A DNA stretch of 64,000 bases from Romboutsia_E sp900604535 (GCF_900604535.1 NZ_UWOT01000015.1:15507-79506); one strand, 5' to 3'; shown: positions 43,910-53,252, counted from the stretch's first letter. The notes: generated from the letters alone by a model not told the origin. Numbers and translations are program-made.

Positions 43910-46378
43910 TTACATTCTAGTTATTTTGATTTCTCTATTTTTACCTTTACTTCTTGCAAATTCAATACCTACATCTAATAAATTACTCTTTATCTCATTT
44001 AATCTTCTTGATAATACATTAGGCGTTTTAGACCAGTTACTATTTGTAGTATCTATTTTTTCAGATTCTGCCACTATTTCTAATTCAGATAGAAGTTTTG
44101 TAGGTGAACCTGTCCATGAAGCTTTATCTTCCATGAACTTATACATAGCAAATCCTACAGGATGAGATTCTAAAGCTTCTATATTAGCATTATTTTTGTT
44201 ATTCAAATAAGCTTCTAAGAATTTATCTCCTCCTATACCTGAAACTTCTGCTATTGCATACCCCCATCTTGTGAAATCTGCCATTCTTCCTAAGTTATTT
44301 AACTCTACTTTGTCATATATACTCATTGCTTTAGATAGTGTTTCAAATATTGCACCTAGTATTATCGGTTTATCTTTTTCAAACTCTTCTCTAAGTACTT
44401 TTTCTTCTTTTCTCTCATTTGGAGGTATTCTTTCTAGTTCTAGTAATATGCTTCTGTCTAAAAGATCTGGTCTCGTTGCCACCACATTAATTCCATTTAG
44501 TACGATAAATCTTTGGAAAAACATAACTTGTTCTTCATCATCTGTATACAACTTTCTCTTTGTGTGACCACCACCTGTGACAGCCATACATAATAAGTCA
44601 CTAACTTGGTTGCTTATTGTATCTATGTTGTCAAAACAAGGAACATAGTTCTTTGAAATATATACTGCTAAATCATCTATTGTTTTAGGAATAGATACTA
44701 CTGGAACAATTGCTGGATCAATTATCTCTCTCACAAGCTTCATTGTACTAGTCTTAGATGAGCCTTTCTCTCCATGTAATACTTGTATTGGTCTTGCTAT
44801 ATTAGGTATAAATGAAGCTACTAATATTACTTTTTGAAGTATTAAGTGATTTTCATCTTTGTATCTAAACCATTTATCTAATATATTAAGATTGCCATTC
44901 CTTTCTGGTTTTACTTGACTATGCATTGTTTTTGTTCTAGCAAATATAACAGGTGAATCTTTAATGATTTCCCAACCATCTTTTGATACCTTTACAACGT
45001 TACAGCCATCATCTTTTAAATCATAGTAAATACAATTATTAACTGTAGCACATCTTCTTTCTACTAACACTTCATTTACTTCATTCATTGCCCTAGCTTC
45101 TAAAAGTAATATTATCTTAGCTATATTGTCATTTGTCGGTATTTTTGACTCTCTATTGTAAAATTGTGAAACAATCCATTTTCTGAAATGTTCTGATTTT
45201 ACATTTACATTTTCATTGTTTTTTCTAATCTGTATAGTTACATATGTCTCATCCATTGATGTTCTATATGTTTCTATATCTTCAACTATGTCTATTAGTA
45301 CATCTATTTGACCTTTCTTTTCTTCACTTTTACCGTCAATGTTGTCGATATTTTCCTTACTAACTTCATTTATAGGTTCATATTTACTTCTAAGTGTACT
45401 CCAGTTATTTTCTGAACAAGAATTATGATGACATCCTGCTACTATATTTCCATTATTATATTGAATAACATATGCCCCCTTGTCAGTATGATTTTCGTTC
45501 CAAGGACATTGATTTAATACATATATTACTTTATCTGTCTCTTCTTTATGATGAGAAACTTGTATTTCATGCTTTTTTAACCATTCAGCTACATCTTTTT
45601 TATTGTTCATATTTTTTATTTGTTTATTTGTTGTTACTTTAGTGTTTGTATTATGTTTGTCCTGTAGTTTCGATACTATTTTAGTTATCTGCGATATAGT
45701 AACCATCTCACCTTCACCTCTAGTTGAAATTATTTTAGCTTGTCTATGTGGTCTTGTTGGCATATTGTCTCCCTTACAGGCTATTGTTCCGTATAGCCTA
45801 CAAATACGAGATGGATTATAAGTAGTTTTATCAACCTCAACTTTGTCATCTGAAAACTCTAAGCTCAACTCATTTAAGAAACTTTTTATTGTATCTACAT
45901 TTTCTTTTGTATTTTCTATATCTACATTTATCAGTATGTGATATCCATTACCGCTACTTGCTATGATAGGTTTTGGTATGTCTTCATTTTCTAAAAAACA
46001 TACTATTTTTTCTGATAGTTTTTTAGCATGTTCTTTTTCTTCATCTGTAGATGATATTCCTGCAACTCTATTTGGGTCTAAATCTACTAATATATATTTA
46101 ATTCTAGTTATATCTTTATCTGATGTAGTATTCTTTGCTCTAACTAAATTATTATATGCCCTTGCAATTAAATCTTCGTTTATTTGGTTCATGGTAAAAT
46201 AAATATTATTTTTACCTATATAAGGCGCTAAATCTGATGATAGTTTTCTAAAATCATCATAGTATCCTCCCATTGTACCTTTATACTTAACATCTAATAT
46301 TCTCACCTCTATAGGTCTATTTCCCACCATATAATTTAAACTTTGTTCTATAGCTGTTTGATATCTAATTGTTAACAT
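43910..46378 (-). CDS. Primase-helicase of the integrative element
   Basis: An 822-residue replication protein. The N-terminal part has an archaeo-eukaryotic primase-like pattern: YILVDLDPNRVAGI (catalytic acids), IIASSGNGYHILINVDI and NPSRICRLYGTIACKGDN. A zinc-finger-like segment follows (VLNQCPWNENHTDKG ... AGCHHNSC, about residues 290-325). The C-terminal part is an AAA+ helicase-like domain with Walker A VLHGEKGSSKTSTMKLV near residue 540 and NLLCM-type sensor motifs (VSDLLCMAVTGGGHTKRKLY). It probably drives replication of the excised element. The RBS GGAGG precedes the ATG. Confidence 0.85.
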   Translation of the reverse strand: MLTIRYQTAIEQSLNYMVGNRPIEVRILDVKYKGTMGGYYDDFRKLSSDLAPYIGKNNIYFTMNQINEDLIARAYNNLVRAKNTTSDKDITRIKYILVDLDPNRVAGISSTDEEKEHAKKLSEKIVCFLENEDIPKPIIASSGNGYHILINVDIENTKENVDTIKSFLNELSLEFSDDKVEVDKTTYNPSRICRLYGTIACKGDNMPTRPHRQAKIISTRGEGEMVTISQITKIVSKLQDKHNTNTKVTTNKQIKNMNNKKDVAEWLKKHEIQVSHHKEETDKVIYVLNQCPWNENHTDKGAYVIQYNNGNIVAGCHHNSCSENNWSTLRSKYEPINEVSKENIDNIDGKSEEKKGQIDVLIDIVEDIETYRTSMDETYVTIQIRKNNENVNVKSEHFRKWIVSQFYNRESKIPTNDNIAKIILLLEARAMNEVNEVLVERRCATVNNCIYYDLKDDGCNVVKVSKDGWEIIKDSPVIFARTKTMHSQVKPERNGNLNILDKWFRYKDENHLILQKVILVASFIPNIARPIQVLHGEKGSSKTSTMKLVREIIDPAIVPVVSIPKTIDDLAVYISKNYVPCFDNIDTISNQVSDLLCMAVTGGGHTKRKLYTDDEEQVMFFQRFIVLNGINVVATRPDLLDRSILLELERIPPNERKEEKVLREEFEKDKPIILGAIFETLSKAMSIYDKVELNNLGRMADFTRWGYAIAEVSGIGGDKFLEAYLNNKNNANIEALESHPVGFAMYKFMEDKASWTGSPTKLLSELEIVAESEKIDTTNSNWSKTPNVLSRRLNEIKSNLLDVGIEFARSKGKNREIKITRM

Positions 46379-46520
46379 AAACTCATACCTCCTGTATTTT
46401 TTACTACTGAAAATATCGACAACATTGGCGATATTTCATCTATAAAAGTATGATATCATCTTTTATTCGTTAAATCTTCATGGCAAAAAAACCTATATTA
46501 TAAAAAAAGACATATAGATA

Positions 46521-47549
46521 TCAATCTATATGTCTAAACTTTTCATCTATTTTATTTAATTCATGCATTACTTCTTTAAATTCTTTAGCTGTAAAATCTA
46601 CCTTAAATTCCTTATTACTTTTGTAGTCATCAACATACCACTCTTTAAATTTTTCTATATCAAATTCAATTTTTTTACCTGATTTCTCAAGTAATTCTTT
46701 TTCATGTTTTACTCCTTTAATAGTATATACTATGAATCTAATAAGACCTTTCACTTCCATTTTAAAAATATTTCTACTCTCTTTATCAGGGTATTCTATG
46801 TATAACTCTAAATATTTATGCCTTACATCTATCAATGGTAAATTACCTACTAAAATACTATATGCTAGAAAATCTTTTTTATCTTCATCTTTAACTTTTT
46901 TATATATTGCACATATATCTTTTATTAATTCATAAGATAATCTTTTCTCTAGCTTATAGTATTGTATATTTTTAAAATTCAATTTACTAGTTTCTATATC
47001 TTCTTTTAATAATTCTATGTAGGATGAATAGCTTTTAAAGTTTATATTATGGATATTATGTTCTCTTACACGTTTATATGTAGTATTTGCATTTTTTAGT
47101 CTTAGATTATTTTCATCTATTTTTTTATAAGCATATATTTTATGAAGGCTATCAAACTCTATTTTATTTTTATTTGATATATTAATGCCTTTATATCTAT
47201 CTTTGAGTTTATTTTTCTGTTCTTGTCTATTACTATTATTAAATTCTTTCTTTTTATTATTAGATTCCATCTTTCTCTCTTCATTTATGACCGTGTAAAA
47301 GTGTTGAATTTGTTCGTAAAATGATTTTTTATCCAATTCTTTTATATTGTGTGCATTTATTTTTTCATCACTAATCTGCTTTAAATTATTGCTTTTATTC
47401 ATATAATTGCTTTCTATATACTTGGCAGTCATATAGAAATTAATATATTTATAAACAGGCTCTAGTCCAACATGAAACTCTCCTGTAACCAAAAAGAAAT
47501 TATTTTTAAAAATTTGATGTTCTATTATTGTCCTTATACTCTTTTCCAT
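46521..47549 (-). CDS. Hypothetical protein of the element (342 aa)
   Basis: Not recognised. Lysine-, asparagine- and glutamate-rich, mostly helical, without membrane segments. The central part (NKKKEFNNSNRQEQKNKLKD) is low complexity and probably disordered; the C-terminal half is denser in hydrophobics (ELIKDICAIYKKVKDED, GLIRFIVYTIKG). It starts after AAAGGGGATG, upstream of the primase-helicase on the same strand, so a replication or regulatory role for the element is possible but unproven. Confidence 0.65.
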   Translation of the reverse strand: MEKSIRTIIEHQIFKNNFFLVTGEFHVGLEPVYKYINFYMTAKYIESNYMNKSNNLKQISDEKINAHNIKELDKKSFYEQIQHFYTVINEERKMESNNKKKEFNNSNRQEQKNKLKDRYKGINISNKNKIEFDSLHKIYAYKKIDENNLRLKNANTTYKRVREHNIHNINFKSYSSYIELLKEDIETSKLNFKNIQYYKLEKRLSYELIKDICAIYKKVKDEDKKDFLAYSILVGNLPLIDVRHKYLELYIEYPDKESRNIFKMEVKGLIRFIVYTIKGVKHEKELLEKSGKKIEFDIEKFKEWYVDDYKSNKEFKVDFTAKEFKEVMHELNKIDEKFRHID

Positions 47550-47892
47550 AATTTCATCCCCTTTATAATATAAAAATAATTGCTAACTATTCTATTTTAT
47601 ATTATACACTCAAAATAATTTCTTCATATACTGCAATTATACTTACTGTAAAATATATCATTATATTCTAATTTTATTTTTATATTTAGACATTACTATC
47701 TCTTAATTTATTACTAAACTTATTATAAAATATTTTTTCTTCTATTACTTTTGCTATCTAATAACAATTACTAAAATATATTTAATTTATTATTTACTTA
47801 AACATTATTTCTTGTTTGCATGATAAGTATAATTATTTATATCAGAATATGTATTATAGTATTTTATTCTTTATAAGGTTTATATTTAATCT

Positions 47893-47927
47893 AAAAAAAG
47901 AAGACTAACCTAATAGTTAATCTTCTT
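47893..47927 (-). terminator. Terminator
   Basis: AAGAAGATTAAC / GTTAGTCTTCTT hairpin on the minus strand followed by TTTTTT; ends the transcription unit of small ORFs around 48.0 kb. Confidence 0.85.
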
Positions 47928-48046
47928 GTATCTATTCCACTCTATACGAATATAGACTTATTAGAAATCATCCACTCTATCGCTATGCAAATTCCTAATC
48001 CTATTACTGAACCTATTGTAAATTCCTTTATTTTATCATATCTCCT

Positions 48047-48136
48047 TTACTTTATATATTCTTTCCTCTGTTTCATTACTACGCTAAAAATTGACACTCC
48101 AAATTTAACACCTGCTACAAATAACTCTAGTGTCAT
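48047..48136 (-). CDS. Small hydrophobic peptide (29 aa)
   Basis: MTLELFVAGVKFGVSIFSVV then MKQRKEYIK. RBS TAAGGAGG. One hydrophobic helix and a basic C-terminus, the layout of type I toxin peptides and other small membrane peptides. A second hydrophobic frame without a start codon (FTIGSVIGLGICIAIEWMI) follows before the terminator. Confidence 0.5.
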   Translation of the reverse strand: MTLELFVAGVKFGVSIFSVVMKQRKEYIK

Positions 48137-48137
48137 G

Positions 48138-48437
48138 CTATTCTACCTCCTTAGTATTAAGAATCCCTCTAAGATTACTTAGAAATTCCTTTGAAAATAC
48201 ATTTTTCTTTATCGATTCTTTAATCAACTTGATTAAATCATCTTCTGTTAGATCTAAAGGTCTTGCATTAATTGCTGTTTTTTTCTAAAAGTATCCTTAA
48301 AAATATACGAACCTTATCTTTTCTTGATTCAATGATTTTACAAAAATCTTTTCTATTCCATATCCTACATTTCCATCTCTTATTTTTGCTTGCTTTAATA
48401 CTATACAGTATTTAGTTTCATTTCTTGATTTAGACAT
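48138..48437 (-). pseudogene. Broken small element gene (copy 1 of a three-member family)
   Basis: Starts MSKSRNETKYCIVLKQAKIR, reaches a stop after KIRFVYF, and the same strand continues as ARPLDLTEDDLIKLIKESIK, NVFSKEFLSNLRGIL. Paralogues start at 53125 and 56900. The shared motif is ETRYCIVLKQ. Function unknown; disrupted here. Confidence 0.6.
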
Positions 48438-48457
48438 TTTTCTTCTCCTTAAAAGCA

Positions 48458-48487
48458 AAAAGAGATAGCCAAATGCTACCTCTTTTT
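48458..48487 (-). terminator. Terminator after 102-aa membrane protein gene
   Basis: AAAAAGAGGTAGC / GGCTATCTCTTTTT hairpin around ATTT. Confidence 0.8.
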
Positions 48488-48515
48488 ATTTATTAATTAT
48501 TGTCAAATATTTTTA

Positions 48516-48824
48516 TTATAAATTTCTTAAAAACTCTTCTCTTTTCATTCTTTCTTCATCAGACATATTATTAGCTAGATTTTGCTCTTTTTTATCTATA
48601 ATCTTATTTTTACCTGAATAAATAACATATGCTATACAACCTATTATTATAAATGGTAGTAGCATAATAAATATTTTTCCTAATAATAACATTGCACACG
48701 CAATTAAAAATAAAATACCAGATGCTGTAAGAAGCATCTTTCCTATCCTTCTTGTCATTGGAATAGCGAATGCAACTACTCCTATCATTAATCCATATGA
48801 TATAAGAAAAACAAATATATTCAT
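48516..48824 (-). CDS. Small membrane protein (102 aa)
   Basis: Not recognised. Three hydrophobic segments (IFVFLISYGLMIGVVAFAI, LLTASGILFLIACAMLLL, IMLLPFIIIGCIAYVIY) and a charged C-terminal tail ending MKREEFLRNL. It follows the 381-residue gene with a 14-base gap, so the two are probably co-expressed. Could be a holin-like or sensor-type membrane partner; no evidence decides. Confidence 0.6.
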   Translation of the reverse strand: MNIFVFLISYGLMIGVVAFAIPMTRRIGKMLLTASGILFLIACAMLLLGKIFIMLLPFIIIGCIAYVIYSGKNKIIDKKEQNLANNMSDEERMKREEFLRNL

Positions 48825-48838
48825 GCTATATCCTCCAA

Positions 48839-49984
48839 TTAAAACTCATAACCAACTACACTTGTTGCAAATTGCGCTTCAAGAGTAAGCTCTTTATCTG
48901 CATCATATTCTATAGATACAAGAACTCCATTAATTTCTTTAAATATACTGCGTCCAAAACAGAATTCTTTAATAGTTAATACTTTACTTCCATATGGCAC
49001 TTCCCTTATATATGTGTTTGATTTAACATATGATGGTAAAATACCAATTAATGTAGTTATATTACTTAATGATATATTAAAATCACTTAAATCTTTTTCC
49101 TTATCATCCTTTGCGTATAGCATTAATAATGGTAACTGATTTACAGCACTAATTCTAATCATTTCTAATGTTGGTATTATTATTTTTAAAATATTACTAT
49201 AATACCACATTTTCTTAGTAGCCCTAAGTCTCTTATCTACACTTGAAAGCCATCCACTTTCTTCTTTTGTCTCTGGAAATTTATCAGTTACATATTTATA
49301 TAGTGTATAAATTTTATTTAAAGACTCTCCTAATTCCTCTTCTAATGAATCATTATGATTTAGCATATCTCCAAAAACTCTCATATGTACTTCTAATGCA
49401 ACTTTACCATTATTTAAAACAGCTTCAATAAGATTTACTTTTTCTACAACACTATCACTTTTATTTAAACTTAAATCTAGGTATGAAGATGCATAAGACT
49501 CTATAGTAGAGATATCTATTATAGCAAAATTATTTATTACACTCTCATATGCTTTAGATAAGTTATCTTCAAATAAATTTTTTTTAGCTTCCCAATCTTT
49601 CATATGAAAAATGTGCTTTCTTAAAGGATCTATTATGAGTTTCTTCTCATTTAAATCCATATTATTCATTTTTATATTTCTTTCTTTAAGACTCTCTGAG
49701 AATTTTATACTTGGCTGTATGTAGTCTTTAAGTGTATTATAGCTTTTCTCTAAATTATCTATGCTAATATCTAACTTTGATTCCTTTAACATATCTTCAT
49801 CTATTTCTCTAAAAGAAAGCATACTTTGATATGTTTTATTTTTATTATTACAATTTGAGTACCATATTTCATATCTACTTATTAAACTATCAAAATCTGA
49901 TAATAAGATTTTAGCTTCTTTTTCTATTGCACGTTCTTCTTCACTCATATTAAGTTTTTTACTAATTGTTGAAAATAAATTCAT
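48839..49984 (-). CDS. Hypothetical protein (381 aa)
   Basis: Not recognised. N-terminal half is strongly helical, probably coiled coil (SEEERAIEKEAKILLSDFDS and following). The C-terminal half has a small hydrophobic region (ILKIIIPTLEMIRISAVNQL) and a beta-rich end (YIREVPYGSKVLTIKEF, VSIEYDADKELTLEAQFAT). Located before a 3-TM protein gene. No catalytic motif is evident. Confidence 0.65.
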   Translation of the reverse strand: MNLFSTISKKLNMSEEERAIEKEAKILLSDFDSLISRYEIWYSNCNNKNKTYQSMLSFREIDEDMLKESKLDISIDNLEKSYNTLKDYIQPSIKFSESLKERNIKMNNMDLNEKKLIIDPLRKHIFHMKDWEAKKNLFEDNLSKAYESVINNFAIIDISTIESYASSYLDLSLNKSDSVVEKVNLIEAVLNNGKVALEVHMRVFGDMLNHNDSLEEELGESLNKIYTLYKYVTDKFPETKEESGWLSSVDKRLRATKKMWYYSNILKIIIPTLEMIRISAVNQLPLLMLYAKDDKEKDLSDFNISLSNITTLIGILPSYVKSNTYIREVPYGSKVLTIKEFCFGRSIFKEINGVLVSIEYDADKELTLEAQFATSVVGYEF

Positions 49985-50010
49985 AGTATATTCCCTTCCT
50001 TTCTTATCAA

Positions 50011-50283
50011 TTATTTAAAACTTTCTTCTTTAATTTTTAATTTTTTTATTAGCCTTTGTATCCACTTGTCAGAGTAACCTAATTCTCTAGACATCTCTCT
50101 TACTGATTTTTCACTATAATTTTCAATAATGTATTTTTCTATATATTCATTTGAATGTAACTTCATAGGAAAATTTATCTGCTGTCCCTTATAGTTCTTG
50201 TATATTATTCTTACTATTTCTTCTCCTAGAATTTCTGACATTTCTGCATATATCCCCTTAAAATCATTTTGTTTTTCTCTCAT
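50011..50283 (-). CDS. Mor-like transcription activator
   Basis: A 90-residue protein. LGEEIVRIIYKNYKGQQINF at about residues 18-37 followed by NEYIEKYIIENYSEKSVREM and a C-terminal helix-turn-helix (LGYSDKWIQRLIKKL) match the Mor/C family of phage Mu activators (dimerisation helix, GGxxI-like turn, HTH). It is probably a regulator of the element. A decayed copy lies at 54976-55238. The upstream leader holds two GC-rich 15-bp motifs. Confidence 0.75.
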   Translation of the reverse strand: MREKQNDFKGIYAEMSEILGEEIVRIIYKNYKGQQINFPMKLHSNEYIEKYIIENYSEKSVREMSRELGYSDKWIQRLIKKLKIKEESFK

Positions 50284-50386
50284 AACTCACCTCCTAATAG
50301 ATTTCTCCTTAAATAATAACTACTTCTACAGAAAGTTTCTTTGAAATTATCTATTGAAAAGTTCCTTATTTTATTCCTTATGAAAA

Positions 50387-50474
50387 TCCCAAAACCCCGT
50401 ATTGTTTCTTTAATTACTTAATTTTTATTGCTTATCTTATCTACTACTTAATTAAAAAACCCGAAATCCCGTTA
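50387..50474 (+). repeat. GC-rich motif pair, orientation 1
   Basis: TCCCAAAACCCCGTA (50387-50401) and CCCGAAATCCCGTTA (50460-50474), two variants of one 15-bp motif 73 bases apart. They are inverted relative to the pair at 51.1-51.2 kb. Confidence 0.85.
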
Positions 50475-50497
50475 TTTTTAATTATATTAATTATTTT

Positions 50498-51097
50498 TTA
50501 TTCCTTAATTGAAAAAACATATTCACTTCCATCTGTTAATGTAAATGCATACTCTGGTGAAAGATCTAGTATATCTTCAACATCATCATTTAACATTATC
50601 TCTTCTAACAACTCTTCTTTAGTAGTATTATTTATCCAGAAATCTATTATTGCGTCCTTATCAAATAACCTATCTATGTGAATTTCCATGTCCAACATGT
50701 AATCTAATTCATTCCTTGCATATTCTCTTAAATCATTTTTATTTTTGTAAATTAAGTAGTTATCATTATCAGTGTATTTTTGAGAAATTAATTCATTGTA
50801 GTAGTTACTTATATTCTTAATACTTATCTCTTCTATGTTTAAATTGTACCAATCAAAGAATATTATCTTATCTAGGTCTAAATTATTTGTATTTTTATAT
50901 TCAGTTACTATTTCATCTATCTTATTACTCTCTTTTAAAATGTATTCCTTTATGTATTTATCTTCTATCTCATTATCTATTCTTTCTATTACAGTTATAG
51001 TTTCATCATCTATGTTATTGTATTTATTTACTAATTCCTTTAATTCATCAAAGAATAATTTATTTATTATTTCAGATTTATTATTTATCATGGTCAT
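50498..51097 (-). CDS. Hypothetical protein flanked by inverted motifs (199 aa)
   Basis: Not recognised. Acidic, Asn/Ile/Glu-rich and helical (KSEIINKLFFDELKELVNKY; a C-terminal TLTDGSEYVFSIKE that is beta-like). No membrane segment or catalytic motif. It is bracketed by pairs of a GC-rich 15-bp motif in inverted orientation. A paralogue at 55381-55980 has been broken by several stops. Confidence 0.65.
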   Translation of the reverse strand: MTMINNKSEIINKLFFDELKELVNKYNNIDDETITVIERIDNEIEDKYIKEYILKESNKIDEIVTEYKNTNNLDLDKIIFFDWYNLNIEEISIKNISNYYNELISQKYTDNDNYLIYKNKNDLREYARNELDYMLDMEIHIDRLFDKDAIIDFWINNTTKEELLEEIMLNDDVEDILDLSPEYAFTLTDGSEYVFSIKE

Positions 51098-51133
51098 TTC
51101 TACCTTTCAAATTTTTAATTATTTATCTATTTT

Positions 51134-51214
51134 TACGGGGTTTCGGGATTTAATTTAGATTAGATTTTAATTATTACTTTTTAACCTTTATTATTTTTCT
51201 ACGGGGTTTCGGGA
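51134..51214 (-). repeat. GC-rich motif pair, orientation 2
   Basis: TACGGGGTTTCGGGA at 51134-51148 and again at 51200-51214 (plus strand), identical to each other and the reverse complement of the motif at 50.39/50.46 kb. They precede the 199-aa gene at about 37 and 103 bases. Confidence 0.9.
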
Positions 51215-51290
51215 GTATATTAAATAAATTTGTAATTTTATTTTTTATCTTAATTGTCTAACATTGAAATGCTTTTACTTCCGTGTAAAA

Positions 51291-51584
51291 TTAGTATTCC
51301 TCTGAAAACATCAAAGTACTGTATTCTAAACTATCTATAGCATATAGCTTCTTATTTTCTTTAATTTCTTCATTATGTATGTATAAACTACTTTTGTGTT
51401 CTGGTACTTCTTGCTTATGAATTACTTCAACTATACCTTCTCCTATTGAATTTAATTCAAAAACTTGTAAATAGTCTTTTTCTACATTTAGTTCATCTAT
51501 CAATTTCCACAACAGTATATTTATTTCTAAAGGTATTTCTTCTGCTACTTTTCTAGTCATGTATCTATTTTCTGTTTTAAACAT
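51291..51584 (-). CDS. Hypothetical protein (97 aa)
   Basis: Not recognised. NRYMTRKVAEEIPLEINILL followed by WKLIDELNVEKDYLQVFEL and a beta-rich end (EYSTLMFSEEY). Starts after GGAGAAAGG. A paralogue at 56173-56466 differs mainly by one nonsense codon. An imperfect copy of the GC-rich motif lies 43 bases upstream. Confidence 0.65.
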   Translation of the reverse strand: MFKTENRYMTRKVAEEIPLEINILLWKLIDELNVEKDYLQVFELNSIGEGIVEVIHKQEVPEHKSSLYIHNEEIKENKKLYAIDSLEYSTLMFSEEY

Positions 51585-51626
51585 ATTTCCTTTCTCCTCT
51601 TATTTTTATTATTTATTTAAAGTTTG

Positions 51627-51640
51627 ACGGGACTTTGATG
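51627..51640 (-). repeat. Degenerate GC-rich motif before the 97-aa gene
   Basis: ACGGGACTTTGATG, a diverged copy of TACGGGGTTTCGGGA at the same distance from a start codon as in the 199-aa gene. Confidence 0.5.
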
Positions 51641-51714
51641 TTTTAACCTAAATTACTATTAGATCTTTTGGAACATAGAAAAAGTCCTAGCCTATTTTGT
51701 TAAGCTAAGACTTT

Positions 51715-52185
51715 CTACATCATGCAATTTTCTTTAAAACTAAAGTATTTATCATTATCTCCTACTATTATGTGGTCTACTAATTCTATTCCCAGTATTT
51801 CTCCACACTCTTTCAATCTATTAGTAATGTTTTCATCTTCTTTACTACATTTTAGATTTCCTGATGGATGATTGTGAAAACAAATTATCTTTGAAGCATT
51901 GCTTAAAATAACTACTTTAAAAACTTCTCTTGGATGTATTATTGCAGAATTTACACTACCAATTGAAACTACAGAAATATTTACAGGTTGATTTCTTGTA
52001 TTTAAACATGCTACTACAAACTTTTCTCTATCACTATCTATCAAAAAGTTTTTTATTAGATTGTATGCATCGTAAGGATTCCTTACGGTTCTAGTTTCAT
52101 ATAGAACACTACTTTCCTTTACTAGTTTAAGTGAAACTATTCCAACTCTTTTTGCAGGTATTTTCTTTTTGTCCATTTTAATCAC
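51715..52185 (-). CDS. radC: RadC/JAB domain protein
   Basis: A 156-residue MPN/JAB-fold protein: VACLNTRNQPVNISVVSIGS, the catalytic-type metal motif SKIICFHNHPSGNLKCSKED (HxHP with distal Asp) and GIELVDHIIVGDNDKYFSFK. It lacks the N-terminal helix-hairpin-helix of chromosomal RadC, as is usual for mobile-element copies whose function is unclear. Overlaps the next upstream gene by eight bases. Confidence 0.92.
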   Translation of the reverse strand: MIKMDKKKIPAKRVGIVSLKLVKESSVLYETRTVRNPYDAYNLIKNFLIDSDREKFVVACLNTRNQPVNISVVSIGSVNSAIIHPREVFKVVILSNASKIICFHNHPSGNLKCSKEDENITNRLKECGEILGIELVDHIIVGDNDKYFSFKENCMM

Positions 52186-52528
52186 ATCCTTTTACTAATC
52201 TATTTTTTTCAATTAGATCTTTTAATTCTTTTTTACAAATAACAACTATTGAAAAATCACTTGAACACAAAAATAGAACTGAAATGTAATCAGTTCCATG
52301 TATCTCATCTATATGCTCTGGTAAAATTCCTTTCAGTTGATGTTGTTTTAATTCTTCTATTCCAGCTTTATCTACTACAACTATGTATCCACCTAAATCT
52401 TCTGTTGTTCTTTCTGTACCGTAGTTTTCATCTAGTATTTGTATGGTATCTTCTATTGTAGATATTACTCCTAGAGGTAGTTCTTTTACTAGCCTTAAGC
52501 CTTGCTTTTTCCAAATGTTTATTATCAT
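52178..52528 (-). CDS. Hypothetical protein (116 aa), paralogue in duplicated module
   Basis: Not recognised. NIWKKQGLRLVKELPLGVIS, then DTIQILDENYGTERTTEDLG and GYIVVVDKAGIEELKQ; alternating helix and strand. Overlaps radC by eight bases, so the two are coupled. A shorter paralogue is at 57010-57321 (shared ILDENYG and LLSSDYSI/LCSSDFSI). Confidence 0.7.
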   Translation of the reverse strand: MIINIWKKQGLRLVKELPLGVISTIEDTIQILDENYGTERTTEDLGGYIVVVDKAGIEELKQHQLKGILPEHIDEIHGTDYISVLFLCSSDFSIVVICKKELKDLIEKNRLVKGCD

Positions 52529-52918
52529 TGTCTTTTCCTCCTTATTTTTTTAATAAAATAAGCTAGATGGAGTATTGGTATACATTCTTCATAATAACAG
52601 TTTTATTTTTTAACTGTTTATCATATCAACTCTTTATCTAACTTTATCAAGTTTATAATATATATTTAAAATTATCTTTTAATACCTTAATTTTTCCCTT
52701 AAATCTTATTACGTTATAAATTTTATTAGTATTTGATGATTTTAGTTTCAACTAAATTTCAAACTTAAATAAGTATTAATATAATTATATTTTTAATATA
52801 TTAAATTAGCATTCTATTCAAAATATAATCTATTTTATAGTATATTACTTATTGAAATTTCCACCTATAAACTAAATATTACTAATTTATATCAAAATCT
52901 TTAAATAAAATTTCTAAC
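52529..52918. other. Intergenic region
   Basis: About 390 AT-rich bases. I see no gene or strong hairpin; short A/T palindromes only. Confidence 0.6.
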
Positions 52919-53125
52919 TTAAAATTTAGTTGACCTTGTCTTGAATAATATTCTGAAAATCTTGCTATTAATTGTTCCTCTTTTCTTAAAATATACAAAT
53001 CTTATCTCTTCGATATTTAATTCTTTTACAAAAATACTCTCTATCCCATAATCTACATTACTCTCCCTTATCTTTGATTGTTTTAAAACTATACAGTATC
53101 TTGTCTCATTTATTGCCTTACTCAT
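52919..53125 (-). CDS. Small element protein (copy 2 of a three-member family)
   Basis: MSKAINETRYCIVLKQSKIR, then VDYGIESIFVKELNIEEIRF VYF split by a possible frameshift: after VYF an alternative frame continues plausibly as RKEEQLIARFSEYYSRQ, FKLEILFKDFDIN. It is the best preserved of three paralogues (48437 and 56900). Unknown function. Confidence 0.55.
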   Translation of the reverse strand: MSKAINETRYCIVLKQSKIRESNVDYGIESIFVKELNIEEIRFVYFKKRGTINSKIFRILFKTRSTKF

Positions 53126-53142
53126 TTTATTCTCCTTAAAAT

Positions 53143-53173
53143 AGAAAAGGAATAGCTTTACACTATTCCTTTT
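53143..53173 (-). terminator. Terminator after the PAS kinase gene
   Basis: AAAAGGAATAG / CTATTCCTTTT hairpin around a seven-base loop, downstream of the kinase gene on the minus strand. Confidence 0.85.
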
Positions 53174-53252
53174 CTACTGTTTTCATAATAATTTTTTAAT
53201 CTTATTATTTTATTTTTTCATATTGATTTTATGTCAATGGTCTATCTTATAA

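Noticed and set aside
47985..48182. Plus-strand 65-codon ORF
   Set aside because: The minus strand has a strong RBS and a plausible small peptide there; the plus frame lacks an RBS.
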